From the NCBI RefSeq assembly GCF_000375585.1, contig NZ_AQWP01000001.1:1006788-1070787 (forward strand): a stretch of DNA of 64,000 nt, given 5' to 3'. This document shows positions 38,474 to 48,685 of the stretch, one piece after another. Position 1 is the first letter of the stretch; each line of letters starts with the position of its first letter. This stretch comes from Sinorhizobium meliloti 4H41 (lineage in GTDB: Bacteria > Pseudomonadota > Alphaproteobacteria > Rhizobiales > Rhizobiaceae). The position numbers and the translations under genes were made by a program. The notes below the pieces were generated by a model. It was not told the DNA's origin and made no database searches. It saw only the letters and a program-made list of their open reading frames with translations.

Positions 38474-39298
38474 CTACAGACAATTGGCCAGTCGGCAAAA
38501 TTCTTCCACAGTCAGGGTTTCCGCGCGACGTTGCGGATCGATGCCCGCCTTTGCAAGCAGCGCCTCGCCACCGAGGGGTTTCAGGCTCTGGCGGAGCATC
38601 TTGCGCCGTTGGCCGAAGGCTGCCTGGGTGACCTTCTCCAGGACCGCGGGCGAGCAGGGGATCGGAGCTTCGACAGGCTCGAGATGGACGACCGTCGACG
38701 TCACTTTGGGCGGCGGTGTGAAGGCCTGCGGCGGCACGTCGAATGCCAGACGCGCCTTTGTGCGCCAGCCGCAGAGGACGCCGAGCCTGCCGTAGTGATC
38801 GTCATCGGCGCCGGCGACGATCCTCAGGCCGACCTCGCGCTGGAACATCAGTGTCAGGGATTGCCAGAAGGGCGGCCAGTGCCCTGGCAGCAGCCAATTG
38901 ACGAGAAGCTGTGTGCCGACGTTGTAGGGTAGATTGGCGATGATGCGCACCGGGCCGTCGGCAAGCGATTCGAAGTCCACCTTCAATGCGTCGCCCTCGA
39001 TGATGTCGAGCCGCCCCGGATAATGGGCGCCGATCTCGGCGAGTGCCGGCAGGCAGCGCGAATCGCGCTCGATCGCAACGACCTTCTTGGCCCCCAGAGC
39101 GAGGATCGCCCGTGTAAGGCCGCCGGGACCCGGACCGACTTCGATCACCGTCGCGTCCTCAAGCGGACCGGCGGTGCGCGCGATCTTCTGGGTAAGGTTG
39201 AGATCGAGGAGGAAATTCTGACCGAGCGCCTTCTTCGCGTCGAGACCGTGGCGCTGGATGACGTCGCGTAGCGGCGGCAGACCGTCGAGAGCCGCCAT
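38474..39298 (-). CDS. rsmA: 16S rRNA (adenine-1518/1519-N6) dimethyltransferase
   Basis: KsgA/RsmA methyltransferase that dimethylates two adenines of 16S rRNA helix 45, 274 aa. SAM-binding motif [16 protein letters not shown] and catalytic NLPYN ([14 protein letters not shown]) are visible, after the N-terminal KKALGQNFL. Its ATG overlaps the pdxA stop by one base, so the two are coupled, as in E. coli. Confidence 0.97.
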   Translation of the reverse strand: MAALDGLPPLRDVIQRHGLDAKKALGQNFLLDLNLTQKIARTAGPLEDATVIEVGPGPGGLTRAILALGAKKVVAIERDSRCLPALAEIGAHYPGRLDIIEGDALKVDFESLADGPVRIIANLPYNVGTQLLVNWLLPGHWPPFWQSLTLMFQREVGLRIVAGADDDHYGRLGVLCGWRTKARLAFDVPPQAFTPPPKVTSTVVHLEPVEAPIPCSPAVLEKVTQAAFGQRRKMLRQSLKPLGGEALLAKAGIDPQRRAETLTVEEFCRLANCL

Positions 39299-40326
39299 CA
39301 GCGCTTCGTCCTGCCGGCGTTGCGGGCAAGTTCTTCTGCAAGCCGCAGTGCCGCAAGAAGGCTTTCCTCGCGCGCGATCCCTTTCCCCGCGAGACTGAAG
39401 GCGGTTCCGTGATCCGGAGAGGTTCTGATGAAGGGCAGGCCCAGCGTGACATTGACGCTGTCGTCGAAACCGAGCGCCTTGGCCGGGATCAATGCCTGAT
39501 CGTGATACATGCAGATGGCGACGTCGTAGCTTTCTCTCGCGCGATCGTGAAACATGGTGTCTGCCGGCAGGGGGCCGACGACGTCCAGCCCCTCGGCGCG
39601 CAGCCGATCGATGACGGGGCGGATGACGGCATCGTCCTCGCGGCCGAGCGCGCCGCCTTCGCCCGCATGCGGATTGAGACCGGCAATCGCCAGGCGCGGC
39701 GCCGGCAGACCGAAACGGCTCCTGAGGTCGGCCGCGGTGATCGTGCAGGTCTCGTAAATCAAGTCCGGCGTCAGCGCGGCTGGAACGTCCTTGAGCGGAA
39801 TATGGATCGTGACCGGGACCGCGCGCAGCTTTGGCCCGGCGAGCATCATCACCGGCAGGGCGGCAACGCCCGTTGCACGCGCGGCGAGATCCGCGAGATA
39901 TTCGGTGTGGCCCGGGAAGCGGAACCCCGCCTCGTAGAGCACTGCCTTGGCAATCGGATTGGTGGCGATGGCGGACGCCTCTCCCGCCAGCACGAGCCGG
40001 ACGGCGGTGTCGATCGCATCGGTTACGGCGGAAGCATTCGCCGCATCGGGATTACCGGGAACGACGGGGGCAGGGGAGCGGACCGGCCAAACGGGGAGCG
40101 CCTGCCGGAAAGCGGCGACGGCCCCGTGACAATCGGTCTCGCATATCGGCACGGTCAGACCCAGGAGCTTGGCACGGGCGGCGAGTACCGCCGGATCGCC
40201 CACATAAAGAAACGGCGGTGTCGCCCGATCGGCCCGCTTCGCCCATACGGAGAGGCTGATGTCCGGGCCGATCCCGGCCGGATCGCCCATGGTCAGGGCG
40301 ACCGGCCCGATGCTCGTCTCGCTCAT
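39298..40326 (-). CDS. pdxA: 4-hydroxythreonine-4-phosphate dehydrogenase
   Basis: NAD-dependent enzyme of pyridoxal phosphate synthesis by the DXP-dependent route, 342 aa. Start block [15 protein letters not shown], metal-site histidines in [10 protein letters not shown] and MYHDQALIP, and the substrate region [15 protein letters not shown] are all present. It lies 9 nt after the SurA-like gene and overlaps rsmA. Confidence 0.97.
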   Translation of the reverse strand: MSETSIGPVALTMGDPAGIGPDISLSVWAKRADRATPPFLYVGDPAVLAARAKLLGLTVPICETDCHGAVAAFRQALPVWPVRSPAPVVPGNPDAANASAVTDAIDTAVRLVLAGEASAIATNPIAKAVLYEAGFRFPGHTEYLADLAARATGVAALPVMMLAGPKLRAVPVTIHIPLKDVPAALTPDLIYETCTITAADLRSRFGLPAPRLAIAGLNPHAGEGGALGREDDAVIRPVIDRLRAEGLDVVGPLPADTMFHDRARESYDVAICMYHDQALIPAKALGFDDSVNVTLGLPFIRTSPDHGTAFSLAGKGIAREESLLAALRLAEELARNAGRTKR

Positions 40327-40335
40327 ACCGGCTCG

Positions 40336-41280
40336 TTACTTGTTGGCGATCTGCGCCTTCGAGCGCAGTTCTTCAAGATATTTGGCGCTGTTCGGGTCTT
40401 CCCCCTCGGCCCTCTTCTTACCGAGATCCTCGGCGCGGAAGACGATCTCGGCGGCGGCGTCGTCGTTGACCTGACGCTTCTTGCAGATTGCCAGATATTC
40501 GACGCCTTTTTCGGTAACGCGCGTACCCGTCGTCATGCCGTCGCCGGCCTTTTCGACGAGCGGCTTCCAATCTTCGGGCAGCTGCTGTGCCAGAATCCGG
40601 CCGAGGCTGCGGATCGAAACGTCGCGATAGTTCGCCGCGAAGGCCTTTGAGGTGTCGCAACCTGGAAACTGCGAGCGCGAGGCATTGGCTTCAGCCTGCC
40701 GCTTCGCCGTAATGGCGCCGCGCTTCGATTCGGGAATGACGAAGATGACCTGCTGCAGGAAATATTCCGTCGTGACCGGCTTGTTGCCGCCGCCCTGCAT
40801 CATGCGCTTGACGAGGTCGCCGCCGGAAAGGCGGCTGGCACTGCCGTAGCGGAAGTTGACGACACGCGGCCAGCTCATCTGGACTGCGATATACTGCTTG
40901 AAATGGTCGATGCCGACGCCGGCCTGGTCAAGGATCTTGCCGAGCTGCTCCGGCGAAAGCTTGTTCCCGGCGGCGAAACGCGCGAAGGCGGCATCGACCT
41001 CCTCCGTGCTGACGGACTGCTGAACGCGCGCGATCTCGGCGCGCTTCAGTACCTCGTCGACGAGCTGCTGCTTGGCTTCGGCCGCGCCGCCGCTTTGCCG
41101 CTGAAGCCGAAGGAAAGCGACCCGCTTGGCTACGTCGCCTGAGGTGATCACGGTGCCGTTGACGACCACCTCGACGGTACTCGCCGCCATTACCGTGGTA
41201 GCCGTACCCGCTGCGACACTCAGCGCACCCGCCAGTGCAACCGCCGAAAGCAACCTCACGATCGCGTTTTTCCCGCCCAT
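40336..41280 (-). CDS. SurA N-terminal-like periplasmic chaperone/peptidyl-prolyl isomerase
   Basis: A 314-aa exported protein. The signal peptide runs to ...VMAAS, then EVVVNGTVITSGDVAKRVAFLRLQR matches the SurA N-terminal chaperone domain. A clear parvulin motif is not obvious in the C-terminal half, so isomerase activity is uncertain. It lies between lptD and pdxA, the place of surA in E. coli, and should assist LptD and porin folding. Three consecutive ATGs occur; the third (41280) has the best spacing (7 nt) from AGGGG. Confidence 0.85.
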   Translation of the reverse strand: MGGKNAIVRLLSAVALAGALSVAAGTATTVMAASTVEVVVNGTVITSGDVAKRVAFLRLQRQSGGAAEAKQQLVDEVLKRAEIARVQQSVSTEEVDAAFARFAAGNKLSPEQLGKILDQAGVGIDHFKQYIAVQMSWPRVVNFRYGSASRLSGGDLVKRMMQGGGNKPVTTEYFLQQVIFVIPESKRGAITAKRQAEANASRSQFPGCDTSKAFAANYRDVSIRSLGRILAQQLPEDWKPLVEKAGDGMTTGTRVTEKGVEYLAICKKRQVNDDAAAEIVFRAEDLGKKRAEGEDPNSAKYLEELRSKAQIANK

Positions 41281-41642
41281 CATCATTCCCCTGTTCGTTC
41301 TGCCTCCCGTTGCCGGCGGCTTCAGTTGCCACACTGCCGACCTTGCTACGGCGAGCTCTGCGCGCTCCGCAAGTCGCGGGGCGTCATAGGTGTCAATGCG
41401 AGGGAAATGCATAATACATGCGGCCAAACAATGACAAGACCGCATGATCGATTCACGCCGGAGCGCCGTGCGTCCGAGCGGACGCCGGAAGGACGCTTCA
41501 ACTTATGGAACCGACGCATCGTCCTTTGCGAAAGTCGATTCCGATCGGGCCGATGCGGCAAGGGCGGAACATGGCCACTTCAGAGCACTTCCAGGAAAAA
41601 CGTGGAACGGTTTCCATCCGGAAGTGCGCCGTTTCAAACGCT
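41281..41642. other. lptD-surA-like intergenic region
   Basis: 362 nt without a supported gene. It contains the family C repeat (41582-41645) next to the lptD stop. The remainder may hold a separate promoter for the surA-like-pdxA-rsmA genes, not identified by eye. Confidence 0.5.
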
Positions 41643-41645
41643 CTA
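41582..41645. repeat. Dispersed palindromic repeat, family C, copy 2
   Basis: GAGCACTTCC ... GGAAGTGCGC with an inner AACGTGGAACGGTTTCC, matching the copy at 20480-20529, then AACGCTCTA. The TAG stop of lptD lies at the right end of this element. Confidence 0.7.
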
Positions 41646-43988
41646 GAAGTAGTCCAGCTCGTCGAACTTGGTGTCGCCGACATAGACGTCACCGAGCGTG
41701 CGGAAGCTGATGCGGGCGCCGATCGACCAATCGTTCGCAAGCGAACTGTCGGTGTCCCGCTCCTGCTTGTAGACGATCGAGAACAGCGTGTCCTGGTCGT
41801 CATAGGTGATGCCGAGGCCGTTGCGGGAGACGACGCCCGCGTCGATATCGTAGGTCACCGCGCCGAAAACGGACCAATATTCGTGGAACCGGTAGGCGGC
41901 AGCGGTCTGGATTTCGTCCTGATCGAACGGTGAGCCATAGGTCGGCTGCGCTTCGATCCGCGTATAGGTGAGAGCGGCCTGCCAGTTCAGCCCGAGATAG
42001 CCGACCGTTGCATCGGCCCGGCGCAGCGAGAAGTCGCTTTCGTCCAGCCGTCCGGAGAGGCTCGCCATCAGACCCGACGGGGCATCGATACCCAACATGG
42101 CGACATAGTCGGAACTGTCGGTTTCCAGGCCCGAATCCGCCCCGGCTTTGACGAGATCGTCCGTCGCGAAGGAATTCAGGCCACCAAGGTGAAACGACTG
42201 GCCGGCTATGGCGCGCAGGCCGAAGCCGCTGTCGAAGCTTCCAGTATAGCGCAGACCGATATTCGCGCGCGTGCCGCCCTCGATGCGATCGTAACCGGAG
42301 AATTTGTCGCGATCGAAGAGGTTGGTCGCATCGAAGACGAAACTCTGCGCGTCTTCGTTCGGCAGTCCGCCCGCATATTGCTCGTCCGGACGCGCATATA
42401 GCTGCCCGATCGGCTCGAGAACGTGGGTGCTCGTCTCTCCAGCGAAGAGGATCGGATAGCGCGCCTCGAGACCGGCGGTCAACATTCTACGGGTCTCGGC
42501 ATCGCTGCTGCTGAAGTTGCCGGTATAACCGACCGGGTCATCCACATTCATGCCGAGGGCATCGCCGCGTGCCGCGAGCAGCGGTGTCAGCACAAGTCCG
42601 CCGGGCGCAATGAAGGTCCGCTTCCATTCGAGTTCGCCGGTGAGCCTGTGCGAGGTACCCTCGAGGCCGCGGAAGCGCTCGACCCCCAACACGTTTATCC
42701 TGTCGAGCCGGTTGCGCTTGATGTTGGTAAGGTTGAAATCGGCGTTGAGTTCGCCGCCCAGGATCGGCTCCGGTGCAGTGTAGGAATAGTCGAGGACCTG
42801 CGCGATAGGCTGCTTGTTTTCGTCGAGGCTGTTTGGGTCGGCATCCTGGATGTCGAAATAGAAGGCCCGCAGGTCGAAATAATTGCGTTTTCCAAGGCCC
42901 GTGAGATAGGCCTGGTTCACATAGGTCGTGCCGTCGAAGGTCGACAGATCGTAGGTCTTGGCGAAGTTGTTGTCCGACTGGACGAGGACGTTCCAGCCGA
43001 AGCTCCAGCGCGGATTGATCTCGAACTTGCCCCGCGAAGCGATCATGCCGCGATTGGTTTCCAGCGCGTCCACGGTTCCCGGTGTGAATTGCTCCCTGTC
43101 CAGCTGGCTGATGCCGGCGACGTTCAGCGTATGCAGGCCGTTGTGGAACTGCTGCCGGAACTCACCTTCAAGGAGAAAACCCTGGCGGGTCAGCCCGGTG
43201 CCGGTGATCGTCGCGTCCATGTAGGGCGAGATCGCCCAGTAGTAGGGCACTCCTACGCCGGCGCCGAGCTTTTGCGTGTAGCGGAACTGCGGGAACAGGA
43301 AGCCACTCTTGCGCTTGACCGTATGGTCCGGGATTTCCATCACCGGAATGTAGGCGATCGGCTTGCCGAAGAGCTCGAAATAGGCGTGCTCGAGCCGAAT
43401 GGTACGGGTGCGTCCGTTCTGAATGATTCGCTGGGCCTTGATGTGCCACAGAGAGCGATGTTCCGGCTTGGTGTTGCACGGCGTGCATGCGGTGTAGACA
43501 GCCTTGTTGAGGATGAATTCCTCGCCATTGCGTCTCTCGCCGGTTTCCGCCGCCAGGCGCGTCAGATCCGTCGTTTCGATCCTGAGGGCCTGGACGAAGC
43601 CGTTGCCGAAGTCGTCGGTGACGTCCATTCTGTCGGCATAAACGATGTTGCCGCCCGGCTCGATGAGCTGGATGTCGCCGGTCGCGAGGATGCGGCCGGA
43701 TTTCTGGTCGTAATCGACCTGCCGGGCCACCATCTTGTAGCCGCCGTATTCGATCTGCACATTGCCGCGTACGGTCACCTTTTCCGTGTCGCGATTGTAG
43801 ACGAGCTCATTGGCGGTCAGCAGCAGCTTGGCGTCGGCAGGAATATTCGGCTGCAGTTCGTCGATTCGCGTCCCTGCGTCCTGCGCCTTGGCTGGCGCAT
43901 TCATTCCGATGGCAAGCATATGCAGCGCCACGCCTGCAAGCAGGGCAGCGTTGGTAAGCTTCATGCGTTTGCGGTTGCCTGCCGCCAC
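41643..43988 (-). CDS. lptD: LPS-assembly protein LptD
   Basis: Outer-membrane beta-barrel that inserts lipopolysaccharide in the outer leaflet, 781 aa. The signal peptide (core LLAGVALHMLAIG) is followed by the N-terminal OstA/LptA-like jellyroll (LLLTANELVYNRDTEKVTVRGNV; VYADRMDVTDDFGNGFV) and a long barrel domain ending ...DELDYF with a terminal aromatic residue. The paired CTPC-type Cys (YTACTPCNTKPEH) is present. Its GTG start is at 43988, sharing a base with the lptG stop; an ATG at 43964 is possible. It is third in lptF-lptG-lptD. Confidence 0.96.
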   Translation of the reverse strand: MAAGNRKRMKLTNAALLAGVALHMLAIGMNAPAKAQDAGTRIDELQPNIPADAKLLLTANELVYNRDTEKVTVRGNVQIEYGGYKMVARQVDYDQKSGRILATGDIQLIEPGGNIVYADRMDVTDDFGNGFVQALRIETTDLTRLAAETGERRNGEEFILNKAVYTACTPCNTKPEHRSLWHIKAQRIIQNGRTRTIRLEHAYFELFGKPIAYIPVMEIPDHTVKRKSGFLFPQFRYTQKLGAGVGVPYYWAISPYMDATITGTGLTRQGFLLEGEFRQQFHNGLHTLNVAGISQLDREQFTPGTVDALETNRGMIASRGKFEINPRWSFGWNVLVQSDNNFAKTYDLSTFDGTTYVNQAYLTGLGKRNYFDLRAFYFDIQDADPNSLDENKQPIAQVLDYSYTAPEPILGGELNADFNLTNIKRNRLDRINVLGVERFRGLEGTSHRLTGELEWKRTFIAPGGLVLTPLLAARGDALGMNVDDPVGYTGNFSSSDAETRRMLTAGLEARYPILFAGETSTHVLEPIGQLYARPDEQYAGGLPNEDAQSFVFDATNLFDRDKFSGYDRIEGGTRANIGLRYTGSFDSGFGLRAIAGQSFHLGGLNSFATDDLVKAGADSGLETDSSDYVAMLGIDAPSGLMASLSGRLDESDFSLRRADATVGYLGLNWQAALTYTRIEAQPTYGSPFDQDEIQTAAAYRFHEYWSVFGAVTYDIDAGVVSRNGLGITYDDQDTLFSIVYKQERDTDSSLANDWSIGARISFRTLGDVYVGDTKFDELDYF

Positions 43989-45070
43989 TAGCCATCCTCC
44001 TGATGCAGTAGAATCGTCGAGCCCAGCGCCATTGCTACAACAACCGGCAGCCAGGCTGCAACGAACGGAGGCACAATGCCGCTGCTCCCGAATGCTTTGA
44101 CAAGCACGGTGACGACATAAAGCACGAAGCCCGACAGGATTCCACCGAGAATCACCGATCGAGATTGGTTGAACCGGCTAAATTTTAACGAGACGCAGGC
44201 GGCGATCAGCGTCATGGCGACGAGCAGCAGCGGCAGCGACATGAGAGAGTGAAATTGCGTTTCCAGGCCGTTGGTGGAAAAGCCGAAGGACCGCGCCACT
44301 TCGATTTTCCGCGGAAGGTCAAAAAACTGAATGGAATCAGCCTTCGCCAGACGTTCCTGGACGAAATCCGGCTTCAGATTGGTGCGGAGCTGTGCCGTTT
44401 CCATACGACGCGGCAGGCGCCCGACCTCCGTCTCGACGACGCCGTTAAGAAGCCAGTAACCATCTTCGAGTTTCGCCGACTTCGCATCCTGCCGGAGCGT
44501 GATTGCGCCCTGTGGATCGAAGTGGATAACGGTCACGTTGATCAGCTCGGTGCCGCCGTTCTGGACGGAGCGTGCGCCGATGATCGTGTCGGTGCCGTCG
44601 TAGATCTGCCGGAGCCAGGGAATCGAGTTCGCGGCGGCCGAACGGGTGGAGCCCCACTCCGCCTCCAGCGCTTCCGCCTTCTTGGTTCCCCAGGCGGCAA
44701 GCGGGTTGATCACGACCACTGCAAGCACGCCGAAGAGCAGGGCGCCGACGACGAACGGACGCAGGAATTGCCAGACCGAAATGCCCGCCGCCCGGGTTAC
44801 GACGAGTTCATAGCGCCGGTTAAGGGAGATCAACGCAGCCATCGCCGCGAAAAGCGCGACGAAGGGCACCGTTTGCTGCAGAATCGTCGGAATGCGGAAC
44901 GCAGTCATCAGCAGCGCGCCCGATACCGTGTAATGTGGCAGGTTCGACATGCGGCTGGTCAGTTCGCTGAAGTCGATGATGAAGATCAGCGCGAAAATGC
45001 CGACGAGGAACCAAAACGTGGTGCGTGCATAACGTTTGAAGAAATAGCGTCCGAGCGTGTTGAAAATCAT
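43988..45070 (-). CDS. lptG: LPS export permease LptG
   Basis: Inner-membrane subunit (YjgQ type) of the LptB2FG ABC transporter that extracts lipopolysaccharide, 360 aa. N-terminal GRYFFKRYARTTFWF, membrane helices at both ends and a central periplasmic beta domain. The start at 45070 overlaps the lptF stop by 4 nt (ATGA). The ATPase LptB is encoded elsewhere. Confidence 0.95.
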   Translation of the reverse strand: MIFNTLGRYFFKRYARTTFWFLVGIFALIFIIDFSELTSRMSNLPHYTVSGALLMTAFRIPTILQQTVPFVALFAAMAALISLNRRYELVVTRAAGISVWQFLRPFVVGALLFGVLAVVVINPLAAWGTKKAEALEAEWGSTRSAAANSIPWLRQIYDGTDTIIGARSVQNGGTELINVTVIHFDPQGAITLRQDAKSAKLEDGYWLLNGVVETEVGRLPRRMETAQLRTNLKPDFVQERLAKADSIQFFDLPRKIEVARSFGFSTNGLETQFHSLMSLPLLLVAMTLIAACVSLKFSRFNQSRSVILGGILSGFVLYVVTVLVKAFGSSGIVPPFVAAWLPVVVAMALGSTILLHQEDG

Positions 45071-46239
45071 GAGGGCTGCTCCCCGTCGGCGCCCGCCGGC
45101 CGCACGAGCCGTAGCCTGACCATGAGGTCCGTGAGCTTTTCCTGCCAGGTCATGGGGATGTCGAGGCGCCGGTTGCTGGCAAGCTGCTGTATGGCAAGCG
45201 CTCCCGTCACCAGCGGGATCAGATACATGAGCGGCACGAACCATACCGAATCTTCGGCGCTGTTGGCCGCGTAGAACGTCATCCACCGGATGACCAGAGC
45301 CGCTCCAAGGGCGCTGACCATCGGGTGCACGCGTGCTTCGCGATGCGACCGGGCATCGCTGCTGACGACCAGTGCAATGAGGCCGAAGAGCAGCGGAAAG
45401 GTCCATTCGGTGAAGCGCCGGTGCAGCTCCGCCGCAAAGGCGCGCGGAGCTCTCTTGTAGGCTTCGTCGTCGGGATCGGGGTCAAGCAGATAGAAGAGAT
45501 CGCGGTCCTTGGCGCGGATATTGGCCTCTCCCGCCATCCTGGTCAGGTCGGTCAGATCGAAGGCGTAGGAGTCGAACTTGATGATGGAAACGTCGCCGTC
45601 CGGCAGTTTGCGGTGGACCTCTCCGTCCTTCATCACCAGCGCGGAGCGTTCCTCGTCGACGGCTCCTTCGCGCGCATAGTAGACGAGTTCGAAATTCGGA
45701 TCGCGCGCATCGGCGACGAAGATGCCCTGCAGCACGCCGCCGCTGCGGCGGGCGCCGACCTGAACGTAAAGCCCGTCGGCAATCTTGCGGAATGCGTTCT
45801 CCTGGACGACGGAGGCAAGCAGATCCGCATGGGCCGTCGCGATCATCTTGCGTACCGCAACGCGCGAATAAGGCTCGACGAAATTGTCGATGGCGAAGGA
45901 GAGGACGCTCAGTCCTGCCGCGAGAAACATCACCGGCCGGATGATGGACATGCGCGAACTGCCGGCGGCACTGAGCACCGTAAGCTCTGAATCGGTGTTC
46001 ATCGCGCTCAGCGTCTGCGTCACGCCGATCACCAAGGCAAAGGGCAGGATGATCGGCACGACCGACGGCAGAATCAGCGTCGCGAGCTTCAGGAAAGCGA
46101 TGATCGACTGACCGCTGTCGGTAACGAGGTTGACATTGGTGAGCGCCTGCGTGGTCCACACGATGCCCATCAACGGCAGGAGCGTCGCCAGGAACATGAT
46201 CGTGGCGCGCCGGAATATGTAGCGTTCGATGAGCTTCAT
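45067..46239 (-). CDS. lptF: LPS export permease LptF
   Basis: Partner permease of LptG (YjgP type), 390 aa, starting MKLIERYIFRRATIMFLATLLPLMG. Three N-terminal and three C-terminal membrane helices flank the periplasmic domain. It is first of the lptF-lptG-lptD series and divergent from pepA. Confidence 0.95.
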   Translation of the reverse strand: MKLIERYIFRRATIMFLATLLPLMGIVWTTQALTNVNLVTDSGQSIIAFLKLATLILPSVVPIILPFALVIGVTQTLSAMNTDSELTVLSAAGSSRMSIIRPVMFLAAGLSVLSFAIDNFVEPYSRVAVRKMIATAHADLLASVVQENAFRKIADGLYVQVGARRSGGVLQGIFVADARDPNFELVYYAREGAVDEERSALVMKDGEVHRKLPDGDVSIIKFDSYAFDLTDLTRMAGEANIRAKDRDLFYLLDPDPDDEAYKRAPRAFAAELHRRFTEWTFPLLFGLIALVVSSDARSHREARVHPMVSALGAALVIRWMTFYAANSAEDSVWFVPLMYLIPLVTGALAIQQLASNRRLDIPMTWQEKLTDLMVRLRLVRPAGADGEQPS

Positions 46240-46552
46240 AGCCGTATCCGGTCCAAGGTCCTGCTCAATTTCGTATGCCGTTCGGTTGCGGACGAGCGCG
46301 CAATTTCTTGCCGGCCGAGGTGGCCGTCTTCGTCCCCGTGCCGCGAATCGGAATATGCGACAACAGGGAAAATATAAGCCGAAGAATTTCGGTTAACCGC
46401 ATGTAAACATGTGCGAGCATCTTGCCAAGCGCCTGAAAAGCGAGAAGGGTGCGGCCCACAGCTTCGATCACCGCCGACGTCGCGAATGTCGGTCACTGTA
46501 GCCGTCCGGTAACAGGCCGGGCGCCACCGTCAGAAAGTGCCTGGAGTCCTGC
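46240..46552. other. Divergent region between lptF and pepA
   Basis: No supported gene. Small palindromes GGTTAACC (46391-46398) and CATGTAAACATG (46400-46411) lie side by side in the middle and may mark a regulator site or promoter elements. Confidence 0.45.
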
Positions 46553-48046
46553 ATGCCGATGAAATTCGAGTTTTCTTTCAGCAAATCCCACCGCCCGGCC
46601 GGCGGCGTCGCGATACTCCTGCAGGTTGCGGGAGCCAAGGAAGCGGCCGGGGCGGCTGTCGTCGATCCGGAGGGCGTCCTGCCGAAGGCGGCGAAGATCG
46701 GGAAGTTCACGGGCAAGGCGCTCTCGACTCTCGACGTCATTGCGCCGCACGGCTCGCCGGCCGATCGGATTGTCCTGCTCGGCCTCGGGGACGCGGGCGG
46801 CGTCGGCGATCACGACTGGCTGAAGGCCGGTGGCGCCGCGGCTGCGAAATCGCGGTCTGCCGAAAAGATCACGGTTTTCCTCGATGCGCCGGGGCTCGAA
46901 GTCACCGGCAAGGCAGCTGCGGATTTCGCCCTTGGCATGGAAATGAATGCCTACGGCTTCGAGAGCTACAAGACCCGGAAATCGGATGACGAGCCGAAGG
47001 CGGCGCAGAAACCGGTCAAGGTCACCATCGTCACCGGCACGGTGATCGCAGCGAAAAAGGCCTTTATGACGGCGCAGGCGGTCGGTGAAGGCGTGTTTCT
47101 GGCGCGCGATCTCGTCAACGAGCCCGCCAACGTGCTGGGCCCCGTCGAGTTCGCGGCGCGCGCGAAGGAACTGGAAAAACTCGGCGTGGATGTCGAGATC
47201 CTGACCGAGCGGGAGATGAAGAAGCTCGGCATGGGCGCACTCCTCGGCGTGGCGCAAGGCTCGTCCCGTCCGCCGCGGCTGGTGGTCATGCAGTGGAAGG
47301 GCGGAAAGGCCAAGGAAAGGCCGGTCGCCTTCATCGGCAAGGGGGTCGTCTTCGACACCGGCGGCATTTCGATCAAGCCCGCTTCCGGCATGGAGGAAAT
47401 GAAGGGCGATATGGGCGGAGCGGCGGCAGTGACCGGCCTCATGCATGTCCTTGCCGCGCGCAAGGCAGCCGTCAATGCCATAGGTATCATCGGGCTCGTG
47501 GAGAACATGCCGGACGGAAGTGCCCAGCGGCCGGGCGACATCGTGACGTCCATGTCCGGGCAGACGATCGAGGTGATCAACACCGACGCCGAAGGCAGGC
47601 TCGTCCTCGGCGATGCCCTCTGGTACTGCAATGATCGCTTCAAGCCGCAGCTGATGATCGATCTGGCAACGCTGACCGGCGCGATCATGGTAGCGCTCAG
47701 CAATCATTACGCGGGGCTGTTTTCGAACGACGACCGGCTGGCAGAGCAGTTGCTCGCCGCCGGTTTGGCGACGCAGGAACGACTGTGGCGGATGCCGCTC
47801 GGCAAGGAATACGACAAGATGATCGACAGCAAGTTCGCCGATATGAAGAACACCGGCGGCCGGCACGGCGGCTCTGTCACCGCGGCGCAGTTCCTGAAAC
47901 GCTTCGTCAAGGACACCCCCTGGGCGCATCTCGACATCGCCGGCACCGCCATGGGCTCGCCGACCGACGAGATCAATCAGTCATGGGGCTCGGGCTTCGG
48001 CGTTCGTCTCCTCGACCAGTTGGTGCGCGCGAACTACGAATCGTGA
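46553..48046 (+). CDS. pepA: Leucyl aminopeptidase
   Basis: Cytosolic M17 aminopeptidase with two metal ions, 497 aa. The catalytic/metal block [29 protein letters not shown] and the C-terminal [11 protein letters not shown] are present. PepA in some bacteria also binds DNA at recombination sites; nothing here bears on that. GGAG lies 6 nt before the ATG. holC follows after 19 nt, the same pair as in E. coli. Confidence 0.97.
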   Translation: MPMKFEFSFSKSHRPAGGVAILLQVAGAKEAAGAAVVDPEGVLPKAAKIGKFTGKALSTLDVIAPHGSPADRIVLLGLGDAGGVGDHDWLKAGGAAAAKSRSAEKITVFLDAPGLEVTGKAAADFALGMEMNAYGFESYKTRKSDDEPKAAQKPVKVTIVTGTVIAAKKAFMTAQAVGEGVFLARDLVNEPANVLGPVEFAARAKELEKLGVDVEILTEREMKKLGMGALLGVAQGSSRPPRLVVMQWKGGKAKERPVAFIGKGVVFDTGGISIKPASGMEEMKGDMGGAAAVTGLMHVLAARKAAVNAIGIIGLVENMPDGSAQRPGDIVTSMSGQTIEVINTDAEGRLVLGDALWYCNDRFKPQLMIDLATLTGAIMVALSNHYAGLFSNDDRLAEQLLAAGLATQERLWRMPLGKEYDKMIDSKFADMKNTGGRHGGSVTAAQFLKRFVKDTPWAHLDIAGTAMGSPTDEINQSWGSGFGVRLLDQLVRANYES

Positions 48047-48065
48047 CCGTTGGCCCGAGATCGGA

Positions 48066-48515
48066 ATGACCGAGATCCTTTTTTACCACCTGACGGAATC
48101 GAAGCTCGAAGACGCCCTGCCTCCGCTGCTCGACAAGAGCATCGAGCGCGGCTGGCGGGTGGTCGTGCAGACGATCGGCGCCGAAAGGCGTGATGCGCTG
48201 GATACGCATCTATGGGTCTATCGGGACGACAGCTTCCTGCCGCACGGGACGGACGCCGGCGATTTCGCGGCGGAGCAACCGATTCTCGTCGTCGCCGATG
48301 AAGGCAACCGGAATGCCGCGACTGTGCGCTTTGTCGTCGACGGCGCCGAGCCGCCGCCGGTTTCGGAATATGAGCGGGTTGTTTTCATGTTCGACGGCTA
48401 CGACCAGCAGCAGCTCGAGGCGGCGCGCGATCAGTGGAAGCGGCTAAAGGGCGAGGGGCACAATCTCACCTACTGGCAGCAGAACCGTGACGGAAGATGG
48501 GAAAAGAAGGCGTGA
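48066..48515 (+). CDS. holC: DNA polymerase III chi subunit
   Basis: Clamp-loader accessory subunit that contacts single-strand binding protein, 149 aa. The family pattern FYHLTESKLEDALPPLLDKSIERGWRV (about 5-30) and the later VFMFDGYDQQQLEAARDQWK are clear. It is coupled to pepA by proximity. Confidence 0.94.
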   Translation: MTEILFYHLTESKLEDALPPLLDKSIERGWRVVVQTIGAERRDALDTHLWVYRDDSFLPHGTDAGDFAAEQPILVVADEGNRNAATVRFVVDGAEPPPVSEYERVVFMFDGYDQQQLEAARDQWKRLKGEGHNLTYWQQNRDGRWEKKA

Positions 48516-48543
48516 TCGACGCGAATCAGGCCGGAACCGGTTG

Positions 48544-48580
48544 CCCCGCATCCGGCCTGCCTTCCACCTTCTCCCCGCAG
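48544..48580. repeat. Dispersed palindromic repeat, family B, copy 3 (inverted)
   Basis: CCCCGCATCCGGCCTGCC followed by CACCTTCTCCCCGC is the reverse complement of the element at 13651-13705. The next 65 nt continue with a related weak inverted repeat. It lies between the convergent holC and dehydrogenase genes. Confidence 0.6.
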
Positions 48581-48685
48581 GCGGTGCGAAAGAGACTCGC
48601 GGCAGCGTCGTACTCGTCCCCTCGGGTTTAACCGGGGAGAGGGGCATCAGCGGCGGCGACAGCAGCATGTCCGCACACGCCACAC

